From Gammaproteobacteria bacterium (GTDB lineage: Bacteria; Pseudomonadota; Gammaproteobacteria; JACCYU01), in NCBI GenBank assembly GCA_013696315.1, contig JACCYU010000107.1, forward strand, positions 1 through 44,432: 44,432 bases of DNA, given 5' to 3'. The position numbers and the translations under genes are program-made. The notes beneath the pieces were generated by a model. That model did no database searches. It was not told the origin of the DNA and saw only the letters and a list, made by a program, of their open reading frames with translations. This document shows, piece after piece, positions 1-7,280 of this stretch; the first letter of the stretch is position 1, and every line of letters starts with the position of its first letter.

Positions 1-148
1 TTGAATTGCCATGTTTTTCCTCTTCTCTGCTGATAGGGGACTGCTGTTGCCGCGTGAGCGGATCGACCGCTTCATCGCACGCCTGTAGATACTCGTCGCG
101 CGCCGTGTCGGCAACCGCAATGATGCTAGCACGTGTGACTCATGCTGC

Positions 149-187
149 TTGACTTAGTTTATTTCATGATCTATTAGTACATCATGA
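149..187 (+). promoter_or_regulatory. Promoter and palindromic operator of the first toxin-antitoxin pair
   Basis: A -35 box TTGACT (149-154) is followed after exactly 17 bases by TATTAG (172-177), a reasonable sigma-70 -10 box. The predicted transcription start falls at about 184, on the antitoxin ATG itself, so the mRNA may be leaderless. A perfect inverted repeat TCATGAT (164-170) / ATCATGA (181-187) flanks the -10 box and overlaps the start codon. That is where a Phd-type antitoxin dimer would be expected to bind for autorepression. The boxes and palindrome are seen directly; the autoregulation is inferred from the family. Confidence 0.6.
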
Positions 188-429
188 TTAAGCTCAACAT
201 ACACGAGGCGAAGACCCACCTCTCGAAATACCTCGCACGATTGGAAAAAGGTGAGACCATTCTCCTTTGCAAGCGCAACACGCCTATTGCGGAGATCCGC
301 CCGTTGACCCAGCAGCGGAAGAAGCCACGTCCGCTCGGACTTGCGGCAGAGAATTTTTCCGTTCCCGACAGTTTCTTCGACCCGCTTCCTGACGACCTGC
401 TCGATCTATTCGAGGGCAAGGGCGAGTGA
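184..429 (+). CDS. Type II antitoxin, Phd/YefM family
   Basis: This 81-residue protein has the classic Phd/YefM opening: a beta strand, then NIHEAKTHLSKYLARLEKGE, then a short strand with ILLCKRNTPIAEIRP. The N-terminal half is the DNA-binding dimer. The acidic tail (about residues 50-81, rich in D, L and F) should be the disordered segment that wraps the toxin. The stop TGA overlaps the GTG start of the PIN-domain gene by three bases, so the two are translationally coupled. Family knowledge predicts that it neutralises the neighbouring RNase and represses its own promoter. The start at 184 is firm because the conserved N-terminus begins there, although no ribosome binding site precedes it. 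The exact subfamily is not resolved. Confidence 0.9.
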   Translation: MIKLNIHEAKTHLSKYLARLEKGETILLCKRNTPIAEIRPLTQQRKKPRPLGLAAENFSVPDSFFDPLPDDLLDLFEGKGE

Positions 430-812
430 GATTGCTGCTCGACACCTGTACTTTTCTCTGGTTGATTGAAGGCGGGGCGCGGCTCTCGCGCGAAGCACGC
501 TCGTTGTTCGCGGCAGCGGAACACGAGGTATATCTGAGTGCAGTGTCGGCGTGTGAGATCGCGCAGAAGAATGAATTGGGGAAGCTTCCCTTGCCAAATT
601 CCGCCGACCTTTTCATCGTTACGCAGCGCAAACTGCGCGGTGTAGAAGCGCTACCGCTTGATGAGGACGCGGCGCTTCAGGTCGCAAAGCTGCCAAGACT
701 GCATCGGGACCCATTCGATCGCATGCTAATCTGTCAGGCGATCGTGCACGGGTTAACGATCCTGACGCCCGATCCGCAGATCTCAAAATATCCGGTGCGC
801 ACGGCCTGGTAA
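426..812 (+). CDS. PIN-domain ribonuclease toxin (VapC-like)
   Basis: The 128-residue protein has the acidic residues of a PIN domain in order: Asp in LLLDTCTFLWLI near the N-terminus, Glu in SAVSACEIAQK, and Asp residues in RDPFDRMLICQA and LTPDPQI near the C-terminus. PIN toxins are Mg-dependent endoribonucleases that cleave tRNA, rRNA or mRNA; the substrate here cannot be told from sequence. The length is typical for the family and nothing looks broken. Translation starts at a GTG overlapping the antitoxin stop. Together with the upstream Phd-type antitoxin it forms a complete module at the edge of an accessory region that also holds a cas gene remnant. Confidence 0.9.
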   Translation: MRLLLDTCTFLWLIEGGARLSREARSLFAAAEHEVYLSAVSACEIAQKNELGKLPLPNSADLFIVTQRKLRGVEALPLDEDAALQVAKLPRLHRDPFDRMLICQAIVHGLTILTPDPQISKYPVRTAW

Positions 813-1055
813 GAAGATTAGGACAAATCTCAATATTTCTCGCCGATCTCAGCGAGGTCCTCCTCCGGAATGCAACGCGCGCGCTAAAGTCATCCGGCGC
901 GTCGCGACGCGTAGCTCGCATCCATTCCTGGAATGTCTCGTGTGCCACCGTCAATATCCTCTGACCGTCGCGCTCGTCAGGTTTGAGGTTGCGCGCGGGG
1001 TGGTTCGCCGCTAACTGTTACCGCCCTCTTAAACGAACTCGGCCGGTAGCGGCGG

Positions 1056-1484
1056 ATGGCAACTTCCGACGATCGAATTCCCGAGCAGAAGGATCTGCCG
1101 CTTCCGTTTCCGGAATTCTCCGGCGATCTGCCGCTGTTGCCCGCGCGCATGGTCAACGAATATCAGTATTGCCCACGGCTTGCATATCTCGAATGGGTGC
1201 AGGGCGAGTGGGCGGCGTCCGCCGACACGGTCGAGGGCACGCACGCGCATCGACGGGTGGACAAGCCTGCCAGCAAGTTGCCGCTGCCGGGCGAGACTGA
1301 GAACGACAAAAAAATCCACGCGCGTTCCATAACCTTGTCATCCAATCGACTGGGCCTGATCGCGAAGCTCGACTTGATCGAAGGCGAGGGCAATGTCGTT
1401 ACGCCTGTCGATTACAAGCGCGGCATGCGCCCGAGGCGCATACGATCCCGAGCGCGTGCAACCGTACCCTTAACTACCAAGTAA
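1056..1484 (+). pseudogene. cas4: Truncated, frameshifted Cas4-Cas1 fusion (Cas4 part only)
   Basis: The first 125 or so residues match the Cas4 half of the Cas4-Cas1 fusion found with type I-G (formerly I-U) CRISPR systems. Recognisable pieces are ARMVNEYQYCPRLAYLEWV (with one of the cluster-binding cysteines), ADTVEGTHAHRRVD, HARSITLSSNRLGLIAKLDL and the nuclease strand VTPVDYKRG. After MRPR the frame is lost. The neighbouring frame continues for 10 residues with the expected AYDPERVQ (about 1438-1464) and then stops. All of the remaining Cas4 cysteines and the whole Cas1 integrase are missing. In intact loci Cas4 trims and orients prespacers and Cas1 integrates them. No other cas gene or repeat array is visible nearby, so this is a dead adaptation gene. 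The subtype is inferred from the fusion's known distribution. Confidence 0.8.
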
Positions 1485-2001
1485 CCAAGCTGACCTGGCT
1501 CGCCGTCGGATGAAACCAAGCGCGCTGCTGGGGCGTGATCCGCGCCGTGGTATCGGATTGTCGGCTGTGAGCCAGCACGTAGCCGGCTGGATCAAGCCAG
1601 CTCACCCGATCCTCGTTGATGAGCGAGACGACGGGATACGCCGGCGAGCGCGGCGGAAGTTCCCCCACGGCGACGGCCGCGATTTCCGATTGGATTTCAG
1701 CCTCGGGGATGCGCCGAGGCCGAACCTCGTCCGCCCATTCGCGAAGCCGCTGCGGATGGTAGATGTCCGCTTCGATCAACGTCCCGTCGCGAGCTTCCAA
1801 CCACGCGAGGTATTCCGGCAGCCGGGTCTGCCCCTCAAGCCGAGTTGCGGCGCGATTCGTTGCCATCAGATAAGCGACCAAAGGTTCGAGCGTGCCCCAC
1901 GCGAGCAGCTCTCGAATCCAGATCGCCGACCACGGCAGGCCCGTCGCGGCCCCGCGCAGTTCGCGGGCGACGGTGAGGCGGAGTTCATTGAGCTGCGGCA
2001 T
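1474..2001 (-). CDS. Unknown protein, second gene of a decayed pair, probably truncated
   Basis: This is an open frame of 175 residues starting at an ATG that overlaps the end of the upstream reading frame (stop at 1985) by 17 bases. The overlap implies they were one operon. The sequence is rich in Trp, Glu and Arg and reads like a real soluble protein, for example LPWSAIWIRELLAWGTLEPL and VGELPPRSPAYPVVSLINED. I recognise no domain. The last 15 or so residues run into the breakpoint with the cas4 remnant, so the natural C-terminus is probably missing. By its position beside a nuclease-like gene and a cas remnant it may come from a defence system, but this is inference only. Confidence 0.45.
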   Translation of the reverse strand: MPQLNELRLTVARELRGAATGLPWSAIWIRELLAWGTLEPLVAYLMATNRAATRLEGQTRLPEYLAWLEARDGTLIEADIYHPQRLREWADEVRPRRIPEAEIQSEIAAVAVGELPPRSPAYPVVSLINEDRVSWLDPAGYVLAHSRQSDTTARITPQQRAWFHPTASQVSLVTW

Positions 2002-2915
2002 CGGGAGTGTTCAGCGTGTTGGCGTAAAGGCCGGCGTAAAGCTCCTCGATCAACGCACCCGCGCCGGGCAGATGCACTTCCACGACCTGCAGAGGCCGGC
2101 CTCCCGCGTAGTTGGTGTTCTTCTCCGCGATGCTGATCCGCGGCGCGTTGTAGTTCTTGATTGCTGGATTTTCGAAGATCAGCACCAGCAAGTCGTGCCG
2201 CGGAACGGGGGACTGGCGCGCACGTTTGATGATCCTTTCGAGGTCGAGAATCGTCGCCTCGAAACCTTCCGGGTCGATCTCAGCGAGCAGCCGTTTCAAT
2301 TGCCCAAGGCTCACGGGCACCGCGGCCTGTGCGCCGAGATCGGTCAGAGCCTCCCGCGCCTTTGTCGTGTTGAAGTGTCATAACACTTCGCCTCCGCACC
2401 CAGGATCGCCTTTACCGTGCCATCCCCGTTCAACGATAGCGCGAGGTTGTCCGACCCCGTGCGGCCCACGATCGTGCCGGCGGCCGGCTCGCCCGTAATC
2501 AATCGCATGAGATACTCCTCAGCCTGGTTGTGCAGGCGAAAGAGGAAGATCGGAACCGTCCATTCGTCGTCAGCGTGAACCTGCCCGGCCTCGGCGAGAA
2601 TCCCGCAGAAGACCTCGCCGAATAGCCTTTGCGGGTCATCAGCGGCAAACTGCCGGGATACTCGACGGGCGGACGTCCACCGCGCGGATCGAGCGTGATG
2701 CCGAGGTCTTCGGGAAAAATGCGGCGCGCGTCGGCGTGAGCCCATTCGAGATATTGCGCGATGGTCGGGCGAAGGTTCTGCCAGCGAGTAGCGTCGCGAG
2801 CGCGCAGGCGGAAATTTACATAGTTGCCGGCAGCATCGTCCGTCCGGACGGTCTCGAACCAATTATCAAAATCGGTCGATCCGAACGTCGGTTTTACAGA
2901 TCCGCTACTTGTCAT
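1985..2915 (-). pseudogene. Frameshifted gene with PD-(D/E)XK-like signature, unknown family
   Basis: One protein of about 310 residues is spread over three frames on the minus strand. The first part runs from the ATG at 2915 to about 2650 and includes FDNWFETVRTDD and YVNFRLRARDATRWQNLRP. The second covers about 2650-2385, with FGEVFCGILAEA, FLFRLHNQAEEYLMRLI and LNGDGTVKAILGAEAKC. The third covers about 2380-1985, with HFNTTKAREALTDLG, ATILDLERIIKRARQ and HDLLVLIFENPA. Each join makes good sense, so at least two frameshifts have killed it, unless they are sequencing errors. The strand VKAILGAEAK with an acidic residue upstream looks like the core of a PD-(D/E)XK nuclease. It resembles in style HamA/DUF1837-type defence nucleases, but I cannot assign the family. 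Confidence 0.5.
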
Positions 2916-3091
2916 TTCGGATTACACATTCGTCGCTGTGATTGCAACACTAAGCGGACTGTGCCTTTTTGTTAGGCTGCCCACTCGTCGGAACAGGAAG
3001 ATTCGTTTTGCACTGCGCCGAGCCGCGATCGGCTTCGGTCCGGGCAGACGACAGGAGGCGCTCAGGGAGCCGCCAGGCAACTCGTCGTAAC

Positions 3092-3126
3092 CGTCATTGC
3101 GAGCGGCCTTTAGACGCAAAATGACG
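3092..3126. repeat. Small dispersed inverted repeat (CGTCATTGCGAG type)
   Basis: CGTCATTGCG at the left and CGCAAAATGACG at the right form an imperfect hairpin of about 35 bases in the gap between the ggt gene and the broken nuclease gene. Repeats starting CGTCATTGCGAG are common intergenic palindromes in proteobacteria. A related but different family is present at 27341 and 42036 in this window. Confidence 0.45.
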
Positions 3127-3152
3127 ACTTGTTCAAAAGGGGTATGGGTTGG

Positions 3153-4694
3153 CTAAGCGACGATCCTCGCCACGCCGCCACGGCGCGGATCGCCCGCGCC
3201 GCGGAATTCACGCCCCGCGCGCATTACGGTATGCGCGCCGCCAAAAAACAGATTCAATTCGGGCCAGGTCTCGTGCTCGGGGAAAGCGGCCAGCAGCGGC
3301 TTTACTTTTTCAATAGTGAGGCCGCCTTCCAAGCTCAGCTTATCGCCCTCCATATGAATTCGTGAACTGCGCACCGCGGGCTCCACGTCCATATCGAAAT
3401 CGACGAGATTGATGAGCACCTGCAGGATGGCAGTGCGAATGCGATTTGAACCGCCCGAGCCGGTCGCGATTACGTCGCCGCGCGGCCGCAGCACCAGGCT
3501 CGGCGCCATCATCGAACTCATGCGAAGCCCGGCGCGCCAGTTCTTCAAGCCGTGCGGACTCAAGTCGTCTTCGCCAAGCATGTTGTTCAGCATGATGCCG
3601 GTGCCCGGCACGATCTCGCCGCAGCCTTCGCCGTTCGAAAGGCTCATGCTCGCCACGTTGCCCTTGCCGTCGATAATGCTGATGTGGGTGGTGCCGCGCA
3701 TGGCGCGCGGGCGCCCGAGAACCTGCTGACGATATCTCGCCAGATAGTTGGCATCCAGCAGCTTGCGCGGGTCGAGATATCCGTCAGGTTGCAACGCTTC
3801 CACTCTCGCGCTGGATGTCGCCCGCATGACTTTGGCGAGCAGGGCCAGGTGTTCGATCGAGCCGAATGGATGAGCGCCTAAGCGCGCCCCATCCAGCAGC
3901 TTGAGCGCGAACGCAATGAGAATGCCGCCTGACGACGGCAGCGGATTGGTCATTATTGTCACGTCGCGATAATCGGTGACAAGCGGCTCGCGGAGAATCA
4001 CCGCGTAGCGCTCGAAGTCGGCGCGCGTGAGCAGGCCACCGCCTTGCTCGCAGTCGCGCGCGATTAAATGCGCGATTTCGCCGCGGTAAAACAAATCGTC
4101 GCCCTCGATCGCCAGCGCTTCGAGCGTCTCCGCCAGCTCGGGTTGCCGAATGATGTCGCCTTCCAGCAGTCGGGCATGCGGACCGCTGCCGCCGTAGATT
4201 GCGCGCGCGACGGGAGATTCGGTATAGATGGGATGCACCACGCCGGCGTTGTAGGCCAGCAACGCGTTCATGCGCACTCCCTCGCGCGCATAACGGATCG
4301 CCGGCGCGCACAGCTCGCGCATGGGCATGGTGCACAAACGCCGGTGGGCTTCGAATACGCCTCTTACCACCCCCGGCGTCGCGCTGGTGCCGCGCCCGAT
4401 GTGAAACGTTTGCCGCGCGGGGCCAAAATCGATCGCGACCTCACGCGCATCGAGTGCATCCGGCGCGCGCTTTTCGTATGGCGTATGCACGAAAAAATCG
4501 AATACCAGCGGCTGCTCATCTGCCGGTTTGGCCAGAAGAAAACCGCCGCCGCCCAAGGATGTCAATACCGGCTCGGCTGCGCAGGCGGCGAAATGAGCGG
4601 CGACGATCGCGTCGAACGCGTTGCCGCCCTCGCGCAGTACCACCTCCGCAGCCTGCACCGTGAGTTCGTGACCGGCCGCGATTACGCCGCGCAT
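3153..4694 (-). CDS. ggt: Gamma-glutamyltransferase
   Basis: This 513-residue protein is of the usual family length. It should cleave the gamma-glutamyl bond of glutathione and related amides, or transfer the group to an amino acid. It starts with MRGVIAAGHELTVQAAEVVL and has GGNAFDAIVAA and the glycine loop LTSLGGGGFLL. The autocatalytic cleavage site RGTTHISIIDGKGN carries the expected nucleophile, Thr at about residue 335. The substrate-binding TGSGGSNRI follows near residue 412. Processing would give large and small subunits of about 334 and 179 residues. I see no signal peptide, so unlike the E. coli periplasmic enzyme it may be cytoplasmic, or the annotated start may be short. It is a single-gene unit with its promoter in the 190-base gap shared with the divergent PH-domain gene. 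Confidence 0.92.
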   Translation of the reverse strand: MRGVIAAGHELTVQAAEVVLREGGNAFDAIVAAHFAACAAEPVLTSLGGGGFLLAKPADEQPLVFDFFVHTPYEKRAPDALDAREVAIDFGPARQTFHIGRGTSATPGVVRGVFEAHRRLCTMPMRELCAPAIRYAREGVRMNALLAYNAGVVHPIYTESPVARAIYGGSGPHARLLEGDIIRQPELAETLEALAIEGDDLFYRGEIAHLIARDCEQGGGLLTRADFERYAVILREPLVTDYRDVTIMTNPLPSSGGILIAFALKLLDGARLGAHPFGSIEHLALLAKVMRATSSARVEALQPDGYLDPRKLLDANYLARYRQQVLGRPRAMRGTTHISIIDGKGNVASMSLSNGEGCGEIVPGTGIMLNNMLGEDDLSPHGLKNWRAGLRMSSMMAPSLVLRPRGDVIATGSGGSNRIRTAILQVLINLVDFDMDVEPAVRSSRIHMEGDKLSLEGGLTIEKVKPLLAAFPEHETWPELNLFFGGAHTVMRAGREFRGAGDPRRGGVARIVA

Positions 4695-4881
4695 GTCAGC
4701 GCTATCGGGCCGGCAAGTGCGGGTGGGTCAATCGCGCGTGCTGTGGTCATGGATATCATTGATTGTGCCGGATTAGTCTTGCGGGTTGTGGGGCCGGGTT
4801 ATTGCACACAGGATGCGTGCTTGTGTCGGACGCCGCATTTAAGTACGGTTACCGGCTTTGCGCAACCTCCGCGGTACACTC

Positions 4882-5307
4882 ATGTCGTCGATCGAAAAGC
4901 CCGTCTGGAACGGAACGCCGTCGCAGGTCATCAACCTTCCGGCGTTCATCCTGCTGGGGCTGTTCTTCTGGCTGGTGATCCCCGTGTTCATGATGCTGTG
5001 GAAATGGCTGGTGGTGAAGAACACCAAGTACGAACTCACGACGGAACGCCTCAAGACGCGATATGGCGTACTGAACAAGCAGATGGACGAGATCGAGCTG
5101 TACCGGGTGCGGGATTACCGCTTCGAGCAGCCGTTCTTCTTAAGGATTTTCTCGCTCGGCAATGTGGTCATGCAGACTTCCGATAAATCACACCCGCTGG
5201 TGACGATTCGCGCGATCCCGAACGGCGAGGAGTTGCGCGAGCGGATTCGCACGCACGTCGAGGAATGCCGGGCGCGAAAGGGCGTGCGCGAAATAGATTT
5301 CGAATGA
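4882..5307 (+). CDS. PH-domain membrane protein (YdbS/bPH2-like)
   Basis: The 141-residue protein begins at the ATG at 4882; an upstream in-frame TTG at 4858 lacks a better ribosome site. One long hydrophobic segment or hairpin (about residues 16-42, PAFILLGLFFWLVIPVFMML) is followed by a bacterial PH fold: KNTKYELTTERLKTRYGVLNK, then IELYRVRDYRFEQPF, then FSLGNVVMQTSDKSHPLVTI. These elements are typical of small DUF304/bPH2 proteins anchored in the inner membrane. Their biochemical role is not known. The next gene, another small membrane protein, starts 10 bases after its stop, so the two are probably co-transcribed. Confidence 0.8.
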   Translation: MSSIEKPVWNGTPSQVINLPAFILLGLFFWLVIPVFMMLWKWLVVKNTKYELTTERLKTRYGVLNKQMDEIELYRVRDYRFEQPFFLRIFSLGNVVMQTSDKSHPLVTIRAIPNGEELRERIRTHVEECRARKGVREIDFE

Positions 5308-5317
5308 GCAGGGACCA

Positions 5318-5518
5318 ATGACCGCGTTCGAAATTATCCTTGTGACGGTCGGCGCCGCGTTGCTGCTGCTGGGCGGCGTGTCGGCCTTCGCACTGTTTGG
5401 CCGCGCGCTGAAAATCTCCGACCGTTTTGGCGACGAGACTAACGTCGGTACCTTGTGGGGTTTGTTTCTGCTGGGCGTGTCGGCGGGGCTGTGGCTGATG
5501 TGGTGGGGGCTGCCGTAA
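5318..5518 (+). CDS. Small two-helix membrane protein, function unknown
   Basis: The 66-residue protein has two hydrophobic helices (about residues 4-28 and 44-64) separated by a polar loop containing KISDRFGDETNVGTLWG. It starts at an ATG 10 bases after the PH-domain gene and preceded by GCAGGGA, a fair ribosome site. I recognise no family. The position suggests it is a membrane partner of the PH-domain protein, but that is inference. Codon usage matches the neighbours and the frame is intact, so it is likely real. Confidence 0.65.
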   Translation: MTAFEIILVTVGAALLLLGGVSAFALFGRALKISDRFGDETNVGTLWGLFLLGVSAGLWLMWWGLP

Positions 5519-5559
5519 ATCCGGCAGCACCGTCTCGGGCCTGTCCGTAGCCAACAGCG

Positions 5560-5980
5560 CTACATAATCTCGAATACCAGCGACTCGGTCGAAGTCTGCC
5601 CGAACATGTCGGTGGAGCGAACCGTCACCGTGTGCACACCTGGCATCAGCGTTCCGGGCAGTTCCATCTCCCAGATATGCGAGGACGGCGCCACCCCGGT
5701 GATCGATCGCGGTCAGCTGGCGGGCATGACCAAAGTCGTCGCGTCGGTGAGATCAGCGGCGGGTCCAGCACGATGCGCATCTGCTTTTCCGCGCCCTGAC
5801 TGGCCGACTTGAGGCGCGTCCGGTATTCGTTGCCGTCGAACGAAATGATGTAATAGCCGTTCGGATTGCCGTCCTGCATGGAGGCTTCGCGCACGCCGCG
5901 TTCGTCGCGCGCACCGGCCCAGGGGCTTGCGCGTTTACACTGATCGCGCCGAAAATGCAGAGTATCGCGAGTTTCTTCAT
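5560..5980 (-). pseudogene. Remnant of a secreted calcineurin-like metallophosphoesterase
   Basis: The start codon (5980) opens a good signal peptide, MKKLAILCIFGAISVNAQ. The frame then jumps to VREASMQDGNPNGYYIISFD and GNEYRTRLKSASQGAEKQ, then shifts again to HIWEMELPGTLMPGVHTVTV ending in FGQTSTESLVFEIM and a stop at 5560. The last two blocks are the C-terminal beta domain of secreted calcineurin-like phosphoesterases. The entire catalytic domain, expected between signal peptide and C-domain (about 300 residues), is missing, and at least two frameshifts follow. This is a deletion-derived pseudogene. The family call rests on my recognition of the ASMQDGNPNGYYIISFDGN and HTVTVRSTD motifs. Confidence 0.7.
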
Positions 5981-6177
5981 GGGACATCGGGTTGGCGACT
6001 GCTGGTTCGAGAGCAGCGTTCGAAATTCGCCAGTCAACGTAGCGGTTACTCCTTTCAAAAAGATTAAGCCGTAACGACGCCGACGTGCTCACCCCCGCGA
6101 CGATTGAACGCAGCCGCGATCTATGCTGTCTGCAAATACCGGCGATGACGCGCCGCCGACGCCAATGTAACTGATCG

Positions 6178-6525
6178 ATGAACCTGATACGCCTGTGCAA
6201 CCTCGCTGACCTGACCGCTACCGGCGCGAAGTCGTGTCGATTGACACACGACGGCGCCGCGCGCGAGTTATTCGTGGTGCGCAAAGGCGCTGAAGTCTTC
6301 GCGTACGAAAATCACTGCCCGCACACAGGCGGTCCGCTGGACTGGATGCCGGATGAGTTCCTAGACGAAGACGGCGAACTGATCGTGTGCGCCACGCACG
6401 CGGCCTTGTTCCGCATCCACGATGGCCGCTGTATTGCCGGTCCGTGCGCGGGCGGGCGCCTGACACCGGTCCCTGTTGCGGTCGCAGAGGACGCGGTGTT
6501 TCTAAACGAAGGAGGTAGTCTTTAA
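6178..6525 (+). CDS. Rieske [2Fe-2S] domain protein
   Basis: The 115-residue protein is a stand-alone Rieske domain. The two cluster-binding loops are NHCPHTGGPLDW (Cys and His) and CATHAALFRIHDGRC (Cys and His), spaced as in Rieske ferredoxins, and the lengths fit this soluble class. It likely carries one electron at a time to an oxygenase or other redox partner, but no oxygenase is encoded here. Its TAA stop overlaps the ATG of the ABC ATPase gene by one base, so the two are translated together. That pairing is unusual and gives no clear hint of function. A run GAAGGAGGTAG just before the stop (6509-6519) is the ribosome site of the ATPase gene. Confidence 0.9.
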   Translation: MNLIRLCNLADLTATGAKSCRLTHDGAARELFVVRKGAEVFAYENHCPHTGGPLDWMPDEFLDEDGELIVCATHAALFRIHDGRCIAGPCAGGRLTPVPVAVAEDAVFLNEGGSL

Positions 6526-7280
6526 TGGACATGCGGACGCGCACCGGCCGCCACGCTATTCAGGTCTCGAACTTGAGCAAGCGCTTCGATGATACAACGG
6601 TGGTGGACGACATCAGCTTCGAGGTGGCGCACGGTCGCACGTACGCGCTGCTGGGCGCCAATGGCGCCGGCAAGACCACGACTTTAGCCATGTTGCTGGG
6701 CCTGCTGATTCCCACGGCAGGCGAGATTTACGTGCTGGGCGTGGACATGCTGCGCGACCGGTATCGCGCGCTGCCGCGTATCAATTACGCGTCGCCGTAC
6801 GTGGATCTGCCCCAGCGGCTGACCGTACGGCAGAATCTCAAAATTTACGGGCGGCTTTACGGCGTACCGCAACTCGGGCTTCGTATCGAAGAACTGGCGG
6901 CGGAGCTGGATCTGGAATCATTTATCGACCGCGCCTACCGCAATATGTCTTCCGGCCAGAAGACGCGCGTGGCGCTGGCGAAAGCCCTGCTGAATCGTCC
7001 CGAGGTGCTGCTGATGGACGAACCCACCGCCTCGCTGGACCCCGACACCGCCGATCGCATCCGCGCGTATCTTGAGTCTTATCAGCGCACCACTGGCGCG
7101 ACCGTGCTGCTCGCCTCGCACAATATGCTGGAGGTTGAGCGGCTTTGCGATCAGGTGTTGATGATGCGCGCCGGGCGCATCGTCAATCGCGGTACGCCAC
7201 AGGAGCTGGTTGTCCATTACGGTCGCCACTCGATGGAAGAGGTGTTTCTGGACGTGGCCCGGCACGAGGTCCTGACATGA
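6525..7280 (+). CDS. ABC transporter ATP-binding protein (ABC-2 exporter type)
   Basis: The 251-residue ATPase has every expected motif: Walker A LLGANGAGKTTTLAMLLG, signature MSSGQKTRVALAKALL, Walker B VLLMDEPTASLDPDTAD and the switch histidine in LLASHNMLEVERLCDQV. It belongs to the DRI/CcmA-like group that drives export with ABC-2 permeases. It overlaps the Rieske gene upstream by one base and the permease gene downstream by four (ATGA), so this is a tight three-gene operon. Substrate cannot be read from the sequence; family members move drugs, polysaccharides or lipids, or act in self-resistance. GGAGG lies at a good distance before the start. Confidence 0.93.
   Translation: MDMRTRTGRHAIQVSNLSKRFDDTTVVDDISFEVAHGRTYALLGANGAGKTTTLAMLLGLLIPTAGEIYVLGVDMLRDRYRALPRINYASPYVDLPQRLTVRQNLKIYGRLYGVPQLGLRIEELAAELDLESFIDRAYRNMSSGQKTRVALAKALLNRPEVLLMDEPTASLDPDTADRIRAYLESYQRTTGATVLLASHNMLEVERLCDQVLMMRAGRIVNRGTPQELVVHYGRHSMEEVFLDVARHEVLT

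Noticed and set aside
1-148. Possible minus-strand reading frame at the left edge (DTARDEYLQACDEAVDPL) leading into an ATG at position 12
   Set aside because: Too short, no start codon in frame, and truncated by the window edge; no family recognised.
830-1010. Minus-strand frame with HETFQEWMRATRRDAPDDF and, in another frame, IPEEDLAEIGEKY-stop
   Set aside because: Looks protein-like and may be a dead gene end, but no family is known to me and the two pieces need a frameshift; not enough to call.
983-1300. Open frame of 105 codons overlapping the cas4 remnant
   Set aside because: Shadow frame: the Cas4 similarity lies in the other frame.
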